Source of the DNA: Variovorax sp. PBS-H4
GTDB taxonomy: Bacteria; Pseudomonadota; Gammaproteobacteria; Burkholderiales; Burkholderiaceae_C
NCBI RefSeq assembly: GCF_901827205.1
Contig: NZ_LR594675.1
Span: forward strand, 3,100,001 to 3,164,000
Reading direction: 5' to 3'
DNA: 64,000 nucleotides
A program made the position numbers and the translations under genes. This document shows, one piece after another, positions 15,793 through 22,489 of this stretch (the first letter of the stretch is position 1; each line of letters starts with the position of its first letter). The notes below the pieces were generated by a model. That model was not told the DNA's origin and searched no databases. It saw only the letters and a program-made list of their open reading frames with translations.

Positions 15793-16100
15793 GTCAGTGC
15801 GATCTCCGCGCCGAAGCAAAGGCCGTCGTTGGTGGGCGAGGGCTTCCCGTTCTGCTTGATCCACCAGTCCGGCGGATCGATCGGTGCAGCCATCACGCCC
15901 AGGTAGCCGTCCATCGAGGCGTAGGCGGTGACCTTGGCCAGGCCGATGGCGTTGATCCGGATCCGGATCGTGTCGCCGATCGCCGGCGGGTCGAAGGGCG
16001 CCGACCACATCAGGAGGTCGGTGGTCTTTCCGGCGCGTGCGTCCTCGGCTGTCATGTGGACGAAGGGCGGCAGGGTGTCAAGCCGTTGGAAGTTGCTCAT
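15789..16100 (-). CDS. small hypothetical beta-rich protein (103 aa)
   Basis: A 103-aa protein starting MSNFQRLDTLPPFVHMTAED. The middle (DPPAIGDTIRIRINAIGLAK) reads as consecutive strands that end in VTAYASMDGYLGVMA, suggestive of a small barrel such as an OB or SH3 fold; no activity can be inferred. A GGAGAAC ribosome site precedes the ATG. It overlaps the 60-aa gene by 23 bases. Confidence 0.55.
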   Translation of the reverse strand: MSNFQRLDTLPPFVHMTAEDARAGKTTDLLMWSAPFDPPAIGDTIRIRINAIGLAKVTAYASMDGYLGVMAAPIDPPDWWIKQNGKPSPTNDGLCFGAEIALT

Positions 16101-16260
16101 GCGCGTTCTCCTTGATGAAGTCGACGAGGTCCTCGGTGGTTGCGTCGCGCCAGTCGGAGCAGGTTCCGGGCGAGTAGTAGTAGTAGTCGACCCACTCGAA
16201 GCGGCGCTGCAGCACGAGTGCGCCGCGCCAGCCGGTTCGGAAGCGCCAACCCTTAGGCAT
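16078..16260 (-). CDS. small hypothetical protein (60 aa)
   Basis: A 60-aa protein starting MPKGWRFRTGWRGALVLQRR with a conspicuous run of four tyrosines (DYYYYSPG). Basic N-terminus and acidic C-terminal helix. No family recognised. Confidence 0.5.
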   Translation of the reverse strand: MPKGWRFRTGWRGALVLQRRFEWVDYYYYSPGTCSDWRDATTEDLVDFIKENAHEQLPTA

Positions 16261-16468
16261 TGGCTTCCACCCTCTCCAGGTGGCACGGCGCCCGGCGGCT
16301 TCCGTTGGCTCGATCCCACTCGTAGAAGTCGACCAGGCTACGGAAGATCGGAGAGATAGCCTTGAACTCCCCTGTTCGCTGCCAGTGCTCCGTGTCGAAC
16401 AGGAAGCACCCGGTCTGCCCCGTCGTCACATCCGTGCACTGGACCGTGTAGTTCATGAGGCAGGCCAT
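16253..16468 (-). CDS. small hypothetical protein (71 aa)
   Basis: A 71-aa protein starting MACLMNYTVQCTDVTTGQTG, with a beta hairpin followed by a helix containing DFYEWDRANG. Three cysteines. An internal ATG at 16456 is an alternative start. No family recognised. Confidence 0.5.
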   Translation of the reverse strand: MACLMNYTVQCTDVTTGQTGCFLFDTEHWQRTGEFKAISPIFRSLVDFYEWDRANGSRRAPCHLERVEANA

Positions 16469-16469
16469 G

Positions 16470-16817
16470 TCACACCTGCGGGATCGCGGTTGGGTGGAGC
16501 GGGATGGGCGGGTTCTTCGGCGTGCGGTCGCGCCGGAGCGACTCTTCTATCTGCTTGGCAACCGAAGGCCCGTCCGACGATCTCTTGACCTCGTTCTTGA
16601 TCTCGAACGCCGGCGCCGACGTTGTCGGGGCGTCGATGCGCTCCAGTCGCGCGATGTACTCGCGCAGCGACTCGGAACGCATGCGGTGGTAGACCTCCAT
16701 CGACTCGGCCCAGTCGCGCTCCTGCTGGGCCTTCAGCTCGCCCAGCTCGGCGGCCTTCAGCAGCTTGCGCGCGGCCTCGACGGCCTTGTTCTTCTTGCTC
16801 AGGTTGAAAAATCGCAT
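16470..16817 (-). CDS. hypothetical coiled-coil protein (115 aa)
   Basis: A 115-aa basic protein starting MRFFNLSKKNKAVEAARKLL. Residues 1-60 form a long charged helix, probably coiled coil, and the tail is Pro-rich (PKNPPIPLHPTAIP). The sequence IDAPTTSAP in the middle is encoded by an exact copy of the dispersed motif (16618-16630). No family recognised. An MRFFN start with a GGAG site upstream supports it. Confidence 0.6.
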   Translation of the reverse strand: MRFFNLSKKNKAVEAARKLLKAAELGELKAQQERDWAESMEVYHRMRSESLREYIARLERIDAPTTSAPAFEIKNEVKRSSDGPSVAKQIEESLRRDRTPKNPPIPLHPTAIPQV

Positions 16818-16839
16818 GGTGGGATCTCCTGGTTGGGTG

Positions 16840-17133
16840 TCAGCGCTTCGCGTGGCGGCGGGCCCGGCGGGCGTCTTCGATCACGACCTCCTCGCGGGTG
16901 GCCGCGGCCCGCGTGTTGGCGGCCCGGCGCTTCTCGGCCTTCTTGCGATCGACGTCGTGGTTCCAGGCGCGGATCTCCATGGACTGGTAGGCCTTGGCCA
17001 CCTCTTCCTCCTGGGTGTGGAAGTTGGACGGGCGGCGGCCGGTGGCGGCGCGCATGGCCGCCGGGGCGCCGTACACCTGGCCGGCGAGGGCCAGCGCGGC
17101 GTAGATGGGGAGACTGCTTCTGCTGCTGCTCAT
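16840..17133 (-). CDS. hypothetical basic helical protein (97 aa)
   Basis: A 97-aa protein starting MSSSRSSLPIYAALALAGQV, so a short hydrophobic segment lies near the N-terminus, followed by a highly basic helix (DRKKAEKRRAANTRAAATRE) and an RRHAKR end. It could bind nucleic acid or be membrane-tethered. Two terminator hairpins lie immediately upstream (17146-17208), so it begins a new segment of the leftward operon. Confidence 0.55.
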   Translation of the reverse strand: MSSSRSSLPIYAALALAGQVYGAPAAMRAATGRRPSNFHTQEEEVAKAYQSMEIRAWNHDVDRKKAEKRRAANTRAAATREEVVIEDARRARRHAKR

Positions 17134-17145
17134 GGTTCAGGCGTG

Positions 17146-17168
17146 AAAAAGCCCGCGCTCGGCGGGCT
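17146..17168 (-). terminator. rho-independent terminator, first of a tandem pair
   Basis: Inverted repeat GCCCGC (17151-17156) / GCGGGC (17162-17167); on the minus strand the stem is followed by TTTTT (17150-17146). It acts on the leftward transcript. Having two in tandem suggests strong control of entry into the 9.2-17.1 kb gene run, perhaps overcome by antitermination. Confidence 0.8.
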
Positions 17169-17182
17169 GGGTTGCGGGAATG

Positions 17183-17208
17183 AAAAAGCCCGCGCGAGGC
17201 GGGCTTTG
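17183..17208 (-). terminator. rho-independent terminator, second of a tandem pair
   Basis: Inverted repeat GCCCGC (17188-17193) / GCGGGC (17199-17204) followed on the minus strand by TTTTT (17187-17183), with AAA on the other flank, so it may work in both directions. It lies six bases from a dispersed motif copy (17214-17226) placed just upstream in the direction of transcription. Confidence 0.8.
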
Positions 17209-17229
17209 GGGTTGACGTTGTCGGGGCGC

Positions 17230-17466
17230 CTAGCGTGGGTTGCGCAGTTTCTCCGCGGCTTCTTTTGGCTGGATTCCGTCCCTGAAGATGGACCAGGCGT
17301 CGTATGGATTCACCTCACCCCCTAGCTCGGAGCCGATCTCCGACACCACTTCGAATAGCCACGTCCGGAACGCCTTCTTGACCATCTCCGCTTCCGTCGA
17401 GTTGATCGGGATCTGCTGCAGGTTGGGCTCGTTGCGGATGCGGCGGCCAGTGGGTGAGGTGGTCAT
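17230..17466 (-). CDS. small protein resembling a DNA polymerase I palm segment (78 aa)
   Basis: A 78-aa protein starting MTTSPTGRRIRNEPNLQQIP and continuing with EMVKKAF. This follows the family A DNA polymerase signature TGRLSSxxPNLQNIP...RxAF, which in full polymerases lies in the palm domain just before the catalytic Asp motif A. Here the catalytic residues never follow; the C-terminal half (GGEVNPYDAWSIFRDGI) is unrelated. It may be a relic of a displaced polymerase gene or a small protein that mimics or binds at the same site. Another ATG at 17475 would add three residues. The gene is followed by a dispersed motif copy and two terminators. Confidence 0.6.
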   Translation of the reverse strand: MTTSPTGRRIRNEPNLQQIPINSTEAEMVKKAFRTWLFEVVSEIGSELGGEVNPYDAWSIFRDGIQPKEAAEKLRNPR

Positions 17467-17476
17467 GGTCGACATC

Positions 17477-17827
17477 CTACTTGTCCAGGCCCTCGAGCCT
17501 GGCGAGCTTCTCTTCGATCTCGGGCGTGACCACCTTCACGGAGCGGTTCAGCAGGCCGACGATGTGGCCATAGGTCTCGGCGCTGACGCCCGAGTAGGTG
17601 GCCTCTGCGCTGTAACCGCTGTCCGCCGCAAGGCGGTAGCTGAAGACCGCGAGGTTCTCCTCGACCTTGTCGGGGCCCGGCACCGTCGGCGTGCACAGGC
17701 GGACGATGGTCGCTGCTTCGTTCCCAAGCTCGACCAGCGCGTCGATCTGATCGTCGTCGAGGGCGCTGAGGTCCTTCGCGTAGTTGTCGATGACGCGCTG
17801 CGCCAGTTGCTTCAGGTGGTTGCTCAT
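17477..17827 (-). CDS. hypothetical acidic protein (116 aa)
   Basis: A 116-aa protein starting MSNHLKQLAQRVIDNYAKDL. Mainly helical and acidic; the stretch VEENLAVFSYRLAADSGYSA is the most distinctive part. It includes PGPDKVEE, encoded by a one-mismatch version of the dispersed motif (17663-17675). No family recognised. The ATG overlaps the stop of the 98-aa gene. Confidence 0.6.
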   Translation of the reverse strand: MSNHLKQLAQRVIDNYAKDLSALDDDQIDALVELGNEAATIVRLCTPTVPGPDKVEENLAVFSYRLAADSGYSAEATYSGVSAETYGHIVGLLNRSVKVVTPEIEEKLARLEGLDK

Positions 17828-18120
17828 GCGGTCAGTTCCTTCTTCGTTACGTCGGCGGAAGGCGGGGCCTCCTGCGGCGGGATCACCTCGAGCCAACACT
17901 CGAGGAAGTCGGCCTCGGGCCCAGCGCCGTAGTAGGTCTTGAGCACGCCATCCTCGGCGCGGCAGTGCCAGACGTTCTCCTGCTCCAGGCCAGCCTTCTC
18001 GGCGTGCAGGAACTGGGTGACGACGACCTTGTTCTGGTTCGGGCTCGCGCCTTCGCCGTTGAACGGGCTGCGGCCGCCGATGACGCGGCAGCGCTGGCCG
18101 GGTTCGGTGGGGTGGGTCAT
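17824..18120 (-). CDS. small hypothetical protein (98 aa)
   Basis: A 98-aa protein starting MTHPTEPGQRCRVIGGRSPF. The N-terminal half (GQRCRVIGGRSPFNGEG) followed by KVVVTQF resembles a small beta-barrel that begins many phage proteins of this type; the C-terminus is Pro/Glu-rich. No family name recognised. Confidence 0.55.
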   Translation of the reverse strand: MTHPTEPGQRCRVIGGRSPFNGEGASPNQNKVVVTQFLHAEKAGLEQENVWHCRAEDGVLKTYYGAGPEADFLECWLEVIPPQEAPPSADVTKKELTA

Positions 18121-18335
18121 GGAATGCTCCAGGTTTGAACCGGCTCAGGCACCGCGTCGAGGCCGTCGATGTAGGCGCGGCCCTTATCGGTGATCTCTCC
18201 GTGGTCGTCCTGCATGCCGGCGGCTCGGAGTTCGTTGCGGGTGCTGACGGTGCACTTGGGCGACAGGGGCGAGTCGTACCCCAGGTAGTCGCACAACAGC
18301 AGGAGGCGGAAGTTGTTGGAGTAGGGGCCGGTCAT
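18117..18335 (-). CDS. small hypothetical protein (72 aa)
   Basis: A 72-aa protein starting MTGPYSNNFRLLLLCDYLGY. The layout, with STRNELRAAGMQDDHGEITD then KGRAYIDGL, looks like a winged-helix half-domain in which a short hairpin follows a recognition helix, as in several small phage proteins. This is weak evidence. Both ends overlap neighbouring genes by four bases. Confidence 0.5.
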   Translation of the reverse strand: MTGPYSNNFRLLLLCDYLGYDSPLSPKCTVSTRNELRAAGMQDDHGEITDKGRAYIDGLDAVPEPVQTWSIP

Positions 18336-18700
18336 TCCTCGTGCACCTCCAGCTCGTCGAAGTCGGGCACCTCCACGTAGGCGCTGGCGATGCGGACGCC
18401 CGCCGAGGGCATGCCTTCCTCCTTCAGAAGGTCGGCGGTCCACGCATCGGACCGCTGGCTGTCGCAGGTCGGAAACAGCGCGCCGCCGTCAGCCATCATC
18501 ATCAGCAGCGCGCGGTGCGCGGCCATCATCGCGACGCAGGCGTAGATGTCCTCGTCGTCGAACCCGGCCAGGCGCTCCTTGGCACCGCTCAGGAAGTTGT
18601 TGACCTCGTGCGCCAGGTCCTCGGTCAGCACGTCGGTGTCGATCTCGATCGTGACCTGGTTGTCGTTGCGATCGGAAATGGAAAATCGTCTCAGGGTCAT
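18332..18700 (-). CDS. DUF2528-like protein (122 aa)
   Basis: A 122-aa protein starting MTLRRFSISDRNDNQVTIEI, followed by DTDVLTEDLAHEVNNFLSGA. This start matches my memory of DUF2528, a family of short phage proteins in which a beta strand is followed by an IDxDxLTxExAxEINxF segment. Function unknown. The remainder contains a Met-rich helix (AHRALLMMMADGG) and an acidic tail. Confidence 0.6.
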   Translation of the reverse strand: MTLRRFSISDRNDNQVTIEIDTDVLTEDLAHEVNNFLSGAKERLAGFDDEDIYACVAMMAAHRALLMMMADGGALFPTCDSQRSDAWTADLLKEEGMPSAGVRIASAYVEVPDFDELEVHEE

Positions 18701-18703
18701 GTT

Positions 18704-19171
18704 TCAGGCCTCCGGGCGGGTCAACTCGTCGATCACGCGCTCGACCTCGGCAAGCCGGTTCGCGATCCGCGTGGCCGCAACGGCGTGGTCAGTGCCGCCC
18801 TCCCTGCTCTCTCGCGAGTCGAACAGATACCACTCGCCGAACAGATACTTGGCGACGTTGCTGCCGCACTCGTATCGCTCGCCGGCGCCGATCTCGGGGG
18901 TGCCTCGCCCGGGGTTCTGCCGGACCCCCATCTCGGCGAAATACGGCGCCCAGGGCAGCCAGCCACCGAAGCAGGCGAGCGTGCCGCACGAGGGCGGCGT
19001 GCTGTAGTCCACGATCTCGTCCAGTTCCTCGCCTTCGGGGTCGCGCCAATCGCAGAGATCGACGTTGTCGGGGTTGACGGTGGCCCAGAACTTCTGGGCC
19101 TCGAGCAGGTTGGTGCGCCAGAAGTTGTAGCGCTCGAGGCTGGTCATCTCGTACAGGTGCTTCAGTTCCAT
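18704..19171 (-). CDS. CGxxxCxxGW paralogue 1 (155 aa)
   Basis: A 155-aa protein with SCGTLACFGGWLPWAPYF near residue 65, followed by YLFGEWYLFDSRES and a C-terminal HAVAATRIANRLAEVERVI helix. The same plan recurs in four other genes in this window (19584, 21134, 23914, 24336). The two invariant Cys and the Gly-Trp could form a metal or disulphide site. Function unknown, but five divergent copies in one operon suggest gene amplification under selection. Its WATVNPDNVDL segment is encoded by an exact dispersed motif copy (19061-19073). Confidence 0.7.
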   Translation of the reverse strand: MELKHLYEMTSLERYNFWRTNLLEAQKFWATVNPDNVDLCDWRDPEGEELDEIVDYSTPPSCGTLACFGGWLPWAPYFAEMGVRQNPGRGTPEIGAGERYECGSNVAKYLFGEWYLFDSRESREGGTDHAVAATRIANRLAEVERVIDELTRPEA

Positions 19172-19172
19172 G

Positions 19173-19334
19173 TCAGTCCTCGTCATCGTCGGTGAAGTCC
19201 ATCCAGTCGCAGTCCTCCCAGCCGCGGTGCCACTCGCGGGCGGCCTTGCTGTCGTGGGGGTGCGGGCAATCCCAGGGCTGGGCGCCGTTGCTGCGCGCCG
19301 AGTAGCCCTGGCTGTGGTAGTTGGGCTCGGTCAT
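19173..19334 (-). CDS. ribosome modulation factor (RMF)-like small protein (53 aa)
   Basis: A 53-aa protein translated from the ATG at 19334: it begins MTEPNYHSQGYSARSNGA, followed by PWDCPHPHDSKAAREWHRGW and an acidic tail. The pattern G-Y-x-A-x-x-x-G, then CP, then a basic helix ending W-x-x-GW is that of RMF, the protein that dimerises host ribosomes into 100S particles; RMF itself is 55 residues. The tail here is far more acidic than in RMF, so the function may have shifted. Its start overlaps the stop of the 82-aa gene by one base (TGATG). Confidence 0.65.
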   Translation of the reverse strand: MTEPNYHSQGYSARSNGAQPWDCPHPHDSKAAREWHRGWEDCDWMDFTDDDED

Positions 19335-19582
19335 CACGCCTCCGCGATCCCGGCAAGTCTCGCGCGCTCGACAATGCGCGCCGTCTTGTTGATGCCGCTG
19401 TCGGGGTCGATCAGCGCCGTGAGGATCTCCCCCATGTGGCGTCGGCTGCTGTGGAAGCGCTCCGTCTGCTCGGACTCGTATCTGCCGACGCGCTCCCGCA
19501 GAAGGGCGTTCTCGTAGCTCAGCGACTCAAGCTCGTCCTGCATATCCAGGATGTCGCGCGCCAGGTTGGTTGCGAAGCTCAT
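19334..19582 (-). CDS. small coiled-coil protein (82 aa)
   Basis: An 82-aa protein starting MSFATNLARDILDMQDELES. Residues 8-45 form a clear heptad-bearing coiled coil (DELESLSYENALLRERVGRY) and the rest a basic helix. No known family. It sits between CGxxxCxxGW paralogue 2 upstream and the RMF-like gene downstream. Confidence 0.6.
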   Translation of the reverse strand: MSFATNLARDILDMQDELESLSYENALLRERVGRYESEQTERFHSSRRHMGEILTALIDPDSGINKTARIVERARLAGIAEA

Positions 19583-19583
19583 G

Positions 19584-19979
19584 TCAGGCCTCCGCGCCCA
19601 GTTGGCGCATGCGGTTGGTGATGCGGCGGATGACGATGTCGCGGTCGGACAGCCAGTCAAGCTCGTGCTCGCGCGCCGTGCGGTGGTCGAAGATGTCGAA
19701 GTCACCGAACAGGTAATCCGCCACGTCGAACGCCCGGCCCACGCCGTCGATATGCGGCGCGTTGTTGAAGGGGTGGGTGGTGACGCCCAGAGCCTTGAAG
19801 TGCTCGTCGTACGGCAGCCATCCGCCGAAGCAGGCGAGGGTTCCGCAGTCGTTACCCCAGGTGCTGAGGCTCACCTCGCGCTCGGCCTTCAGCATCATCA
19901 TGGCCAGGGCGGCGCGCAGGTTGGTGATCCAGAACGCCTCGCGTTCGTGGTCGGTCATGGTTTCGATGTCGGGTGCCAT
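19584..19979 (-). CDS. CGxxxCxxGW paralogue 2 (131 aa)
   Basis: A 131-aa protein with a REAFWITNLRAALAMMML helix, then DCGTLACFGGWLPYDEHF, then VADYLFGDFDIFDHRTARE and a C-terminal DIVIRRITNRMRQLG helix. It is the closest relative of paralogue 1 in this window (the same CGTLACFGGWLP core, same order of segments). No characterised homologue known to me. Confidence 0.7.
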   Translation of the reverse strand: MAPDIETMTDHEREAFWITNLRAALAMMMLKAEREVSLSTWGNDCGTLACFGGWLPYDEHFKALGVTTHPFNNAPHIDGVGRAFDVADYLFGDFDIFDHRTAREHELDWLSDRDIVIRRITNRMRQLGAEA

Positions 19980-19980
19980 G

Positions 19981-20061
19981 TCAGCGCACCGGGTGACGAT
20001 GGATGCGGCGGAAGACGGTCACGGTGCCGCGGCGGGTTTCTATCAGGTGAGAGAACTTCAT
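19981..20061 (-). CDS. very small ORF (26 aa)
   Basis: A 26-aa frame (MKFSHLIETRRGTVTVFRRI and six more residues) with a good GGAG ribosome site 6 bases before the ATG at 20061. It lies between a terminator hairpin (20071-20104) and paralogue 2, whose ATG is one base beyond its stop. It may be a leader peptide coupling translation to paralogue 2 rather than a functional protein. Basic composition. Confidence 0.4.
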   Translation of the reverse strand: MKFSHLIETRRGTVTVFRRIHRHPVR

Positions 20062-20070
20062 GTCGATCTC

Positions 20071-20104
20071 CAAAAGAGAAAGGGCTGTCTTGCAAGACAG
20101 CCCT
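20071..20104 (-). terminator. rho-independent terminator in the leftward operon
   Basis: Perfect stem AGGGCTGTC (20081-20089) / GACAGCCCT (20096-20104), loop TTGCAA, followed on the minus strand by TTCTCTTTT. It should stop leftward transcription entering from the 20.3-31 kb genes; expression of the next genes would need antitermination or a new start. The 150 bases upstream (20105-20257) contain no gene that I can support and no clear promoter. Confidence 0.8.
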
Positions 20105-20257
20105 CAGGTTGTTGGGTGCTGGCGGTGCACGTTAGGGTGGCCAGCGGCACCGGCTGAAAGGCGGGTCAGGGTGGGTCGCGTGCTGAGGGGCACCCCTTTC
20201 CCGACGCAGAGTCCTCACGTGCAAGGGTTGTCCGCGCCTACGTCATGCTCCCCTCTG

Positions 20258-20494
20258 TTATTGGGTGGGGTTGAGCTTTCGAGCGACCGCTTCGGCGATC
20301 TTCTCGGCGAGTCGGTCCTCTCGCTCGGTCTCGGACTTGAGCACTGCGATCCGGGCGCAGCGCGGGCAGGGGAGGTCCATCTCTTCCAGCCACCAGAGGT
20401 GCTCCACGGGTTTGCCGCACGGCGGCATCGGCATGGCAGCCGCGCGCTCCGACCTTGTCGGGGGAGGAGGTCTACGCTTGAAGGGCCAGATCAT
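20258..20494 (-). CDS. small hypothetical protein (78 aa)
   Basis: A 78-aa protein starting MIWPFKRRPPPPTRSERAAA, with MPPCGKPVEHLWWLEEMDLP and PCPRCARIAV, so it has three cysteines in a possible zinc knuckle, then a long charged helix. The MIWPFKRR beginning is common in small phage proteins. No function can be assigned. It is the last gene before the terminator at 20071-20104. Confidence 0.6.
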   Translation of the reverse strand: MIWPFKRRPPPPTRSERAAAMPMPPCGKPVEHLWWLEEMDLPCPRCARIAVLKSETEREDRLAEKIAEAVARKLNPTQ

Positions 20495-20775
20495 CGCAGT
20501 GGCTCCCAATCTGACTCGCTCGGCTCAGTCAGGCCCTCGAGGGCAAGCTCCTGCGGGTCCGTGTACTCGTAGCAGTTGAACTTGCCCTTCCACCGGCGCC
20601 AGGCGACGGCGGGCAGGGCGCCCATCTCGGTCAGGACCCGGAGCGCGATCTCCGGGTCGCGCTTGACCCGGCCCTCGAGCTCCCAGCACCGATCGCATCG
20701 CCTCGTGCCGGTCATCGTGGTCGGCGTGCCGCACAGGCCGCAGGGAACCTCAGGCATGTTCCACTGGTTCGGCAT
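20491..20775 (-). CDS. zinc-knuckle hypothetical protein (94 aa)
   Basis: A 94-aa protein starting MPNQWNMPEVPCGLCGTPTT then GTRRCDRC: two CxxC pairs 13 residues apart form a probable zinc ribbon, followed by a helix (DPEIALRVLTEMG) and a strand (GKFNCYEYTDP). Nucleic-acid or protein binding is possible. The ATG at 20775 (after an adjacent GTG) overlaps the stop of the 120-aa gene. Confidence 0.6.
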   Translation of the reverse strand: MPNQWNMPEVPCGLCGTPTTMTGTRRCDRCWELEGRVKRDPEIALRVLTEMGALPAVAWRRWKGKFNCYEYTDPQELALEGLTEPSESDWEPLR

Positions 20776-21137
20776 CACACCGCCTCGCTGTTCGCGATGA
20801 GCTGACCGATCGTGACCTCACGGCGGAGCAGGGGCCCCTTGTGGCGATCCCAGATCAGGAACCCGGCGCGCTTATCGTAGAGCTCGTTGCGCGAGATCGA
20901 AGCGGCGGCGCCTCGCAGCACGACGTACCCCGGCCCCCAGCCCTCTTCGCTCATACCGCATTCGAGGCAGACGCGCAGGGGCGGCAGGGCGCCGCCGTCC
21001 GTCATCACACTCTTCTGGTAATCGCACTCGGCCAGGCTCGTGTGCTCGCAGACCTGCTGCAGGTTGCGAAGCGCCGACGCGCGCTCTGCGCGGAGCTTGT
21101 CGATTCGATTGTTGAGGCATTCGATTGCCCGGTTCAC
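20775..21137 (-). CDS. coiled-coil / Cys-containing hypothetical protein (120 aa)
   Basis: A 120-aa protein from a GTG start: IECLNNRIDKLRAERASALR is a coiled coil, followed by VCEHTSLAECDYQ and RVCLECGMSEEGWGPGY, which may bind zinc, and a C-terminal helix (REVTIGQLIANSEAV). The GTG overlaps the stop of paralogue 3. No known family. Confidence 0.6.
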   Translation of the reverse strand: MNRAIECLNNRIDKLRAERASALRNLQQVCEHTSLAECDYQKSVMTDGGALPPLRVCLECGMSEEGWGPGYVVLRGAAASISRNELYDKRAGFLIWDRHKGPLLRREVTIGQLIANSEAV

Positions 21138-21532
21138 TCCACCACCTCGCTGTTCTCGATGAGCCAGCGCAGGCGATTCGTGACCAGCTCGTGGTCGGTG
21201 CCGGTGAAGCCGTCGTCGGCAACGTGACCTTCACGGGAGTTGAACAGATCGTCGACGTGGTCGTTTTCGCGGGGTCCAAACAGCTCCGCGAGCCGGTTCC
21301 AGGATCCGAAGACTCCATCCGGCAGTTGGGCGCGGAATGCCGGCCACCACTCGGCCCAGCCGCCGAAGCAGGCAAGGGTTCCGCACGTCGGGGCGTCGGA
21401 GTACCCGCCTTCTCCCTGCCGCCAGGTGTACAGGTCGTGCACCACGTTCTCTGGGGGCACGCTCGGCCACATCACGTTGAGGGCCTCGAGGGCGTTGGCG
21501 CGCTGTTGCGCGGTGACTTGGATCTTGTTCAT
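21134..21532 (-). CDS. CGxxxCxxGW paralogue 3 (132 aa)
   Basis: A 132-aa protein starting MNKIQVTAQQRANALEALNV, with TCGTLACFGGWAEWWPAF, then LAELFGPRENDHVDDLFNSR and a C-terminal ELVTNRLRWLIENS helix. It shares the core and segment order of paralogues 1 and 2. Its N-terminus resembles that of paralogues 4 and 5 (short helix ending ALE), bridging the two sub-groups. Confidence 0.7.
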   Translation of the reverse strand: MNKIQVTAQQRANALEALNVMWPSVPPENVVHDLYTWRQGEGGYSDAPTCGTLACFGGWAEWWPAFRAQLPDGVFGSWNRLAELFGPRENDHVDDLFNSREGHVADDGFTGTDHELVTNRLRWLIENSEVVE

Positions 21533-21786
21533 GTGGATGCTCCTTGGTGCGCGGCGATCGCCGCATCGATCTCGGCGTGCAGCTCGTCGTCTGCGCCGCT
21601 GGCGTTGTCGGGGTGCATGTCCTGATACCAGCGCAGCCCGTTCTGGGCTTGCTGCAGCAGGTTGATGAGGTGGTTGTGCTGGCCCACCAGGGCGTTGAAG
21701 TCGATGGCGAGCACCACCAACCCCAACCCGTACACGTTGTGGACCTCTGCCTTGCCGTCGGCCGCCGTGCACTCCATGGTCGTCAT
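21529..21786 (-). CDS. small helical protein (85 aa)
   Basis: An 85-aa protein starting MTTMECTAADGKAEVHNVYG, followed by a hydrophobic strand and a Gln/Leu-rich helix (LINLLQQAQNGLRWYQDM). Its HPDNASGADDE segment is encoded by a one-mismatch copy of the dispersed motif (21601-21613). No recognised family. Confidence 0.55.
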   Translation of the reverse strand: MTTMECTAADGKAEVHNVYGLGLVVLAIDFNALVGQHNHLINLLQQAQNGLRWYQDMHPDNASGADDELHAEIDAAIAAHQGAST

Positions 21787-21788
21787 GA

Positions 21789-22463
21789 TCAGAACGACTT
21801 CTCGACGCCCAGCGCGATGCCCGTGCCACCGCTGCCCACCGACAAGCCGCCGGTGAACGACAGGTCGCCGGCGCGGTTCGACTTGCGGAAGCTGATGCCG
21901 ACGGCGGAGTGGCCCTTGTACGAGCCCACACCCAGGCGCATCACCAGGGCGTCGACCTTGTGCGGGTTGATGGTGGGCATCTGCAGGGCAAGCGCGCCGG
22001 CCACGCCGGAGTAGGCGGACTTCGCGACGCCGCGGATCTCGCCGCGCACGCTGTTGATCTGCGCGGCGGTGGCGGCGTTCGACTGCGCGACTGCGCCGGT
22101 CATCTGCTGCACGGTCACGACGTCTTCCGGCACGACGCCGGGCGCGCCGTCGATGCCGTCTCGCCCGTTGGCTCCGTCGATGCCGTCGCGCCCGTCGCGG
22201 CCGGCTGGGCCGGTGATCGACTGGCCGTCGATGCCATCACGGCCAGCGGGCCCGGCAGGTCCCGTTGCTCCGTCACGTCCGTTCGTTCCGTCGCGGCCAT
22301 CCCGTCCGTTCAGGCCCGGCGCGCCGGGCGCGCCGGGGTCGCCCTTCGGGCCGTTCTTGATGACGACGTGGTGGCCGTTGCCCTGCGGCTGGTGCCCCTG
22401 GTTGCCGGTGGCGAAGGCGGAGATGGAGACGAGGGCGGCGATTGCGATGAGGGTGTGCTTCAT
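21789..22463 (-). CDS. collagen-like trimeric autotransporter with YadA-type anchor
   Basis: A 224-aa protein. The N-terminus MKHTLIAIAALVSISAFATG is a Sec signal peptide with an AFA cleavage site. Residues about 38-110 are collagen-like Gly-X-Y triplets (GPKGDPGAPGAPG, GRDGIDGANGRDG). A short coiled-coil stalk follows, then a C-terminal block (AYSGVAGALALQMP, then LGVGSYKGHSAVGISF, ending in Phe) that fits the YadA membrane-anchor domain, a four-strand barrel segment that trimerises in the outer membrane. It would be displayed on the host surface, acting as adhesin, masking layer or superinfection blocker. It is in the early operon, not with the tail genes, so it is unlikely to be a tail fibre. 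Ribosome site is weak. Confidence 0.85.
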   Translation of the reverse strand: MKHTLIAIAALVSISAFATGNQGHQPQGNGHHVVIKNGPKGDPGAPGAPGLNGRDGRDGTNGRDGATGPAGPAGRDGIDGQSITGPAGRDGRDGIDGANGRDGIDGAPGVVPEDVVTVQQMTGAVAQSNAATAAQINSVRGEIRGVAKSAYSGVAGALALQMPTINPHKVDALVMRLGVGSYKGHSAVGISFRKSNRAGDLSFTGGLSVGSGGTGIALGVEKSF

Positions 22464-22489
22464 GATTCGAATTGGAATGAGGGGGTTGG

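Noticed and set aside
21789..22463. Interpretation of the collagen-like gene as a tail fibre
   Set aside because: It has a Sec signal peptide and YadA-type anchor and lies in the leftward early operon, not with the virion genes.
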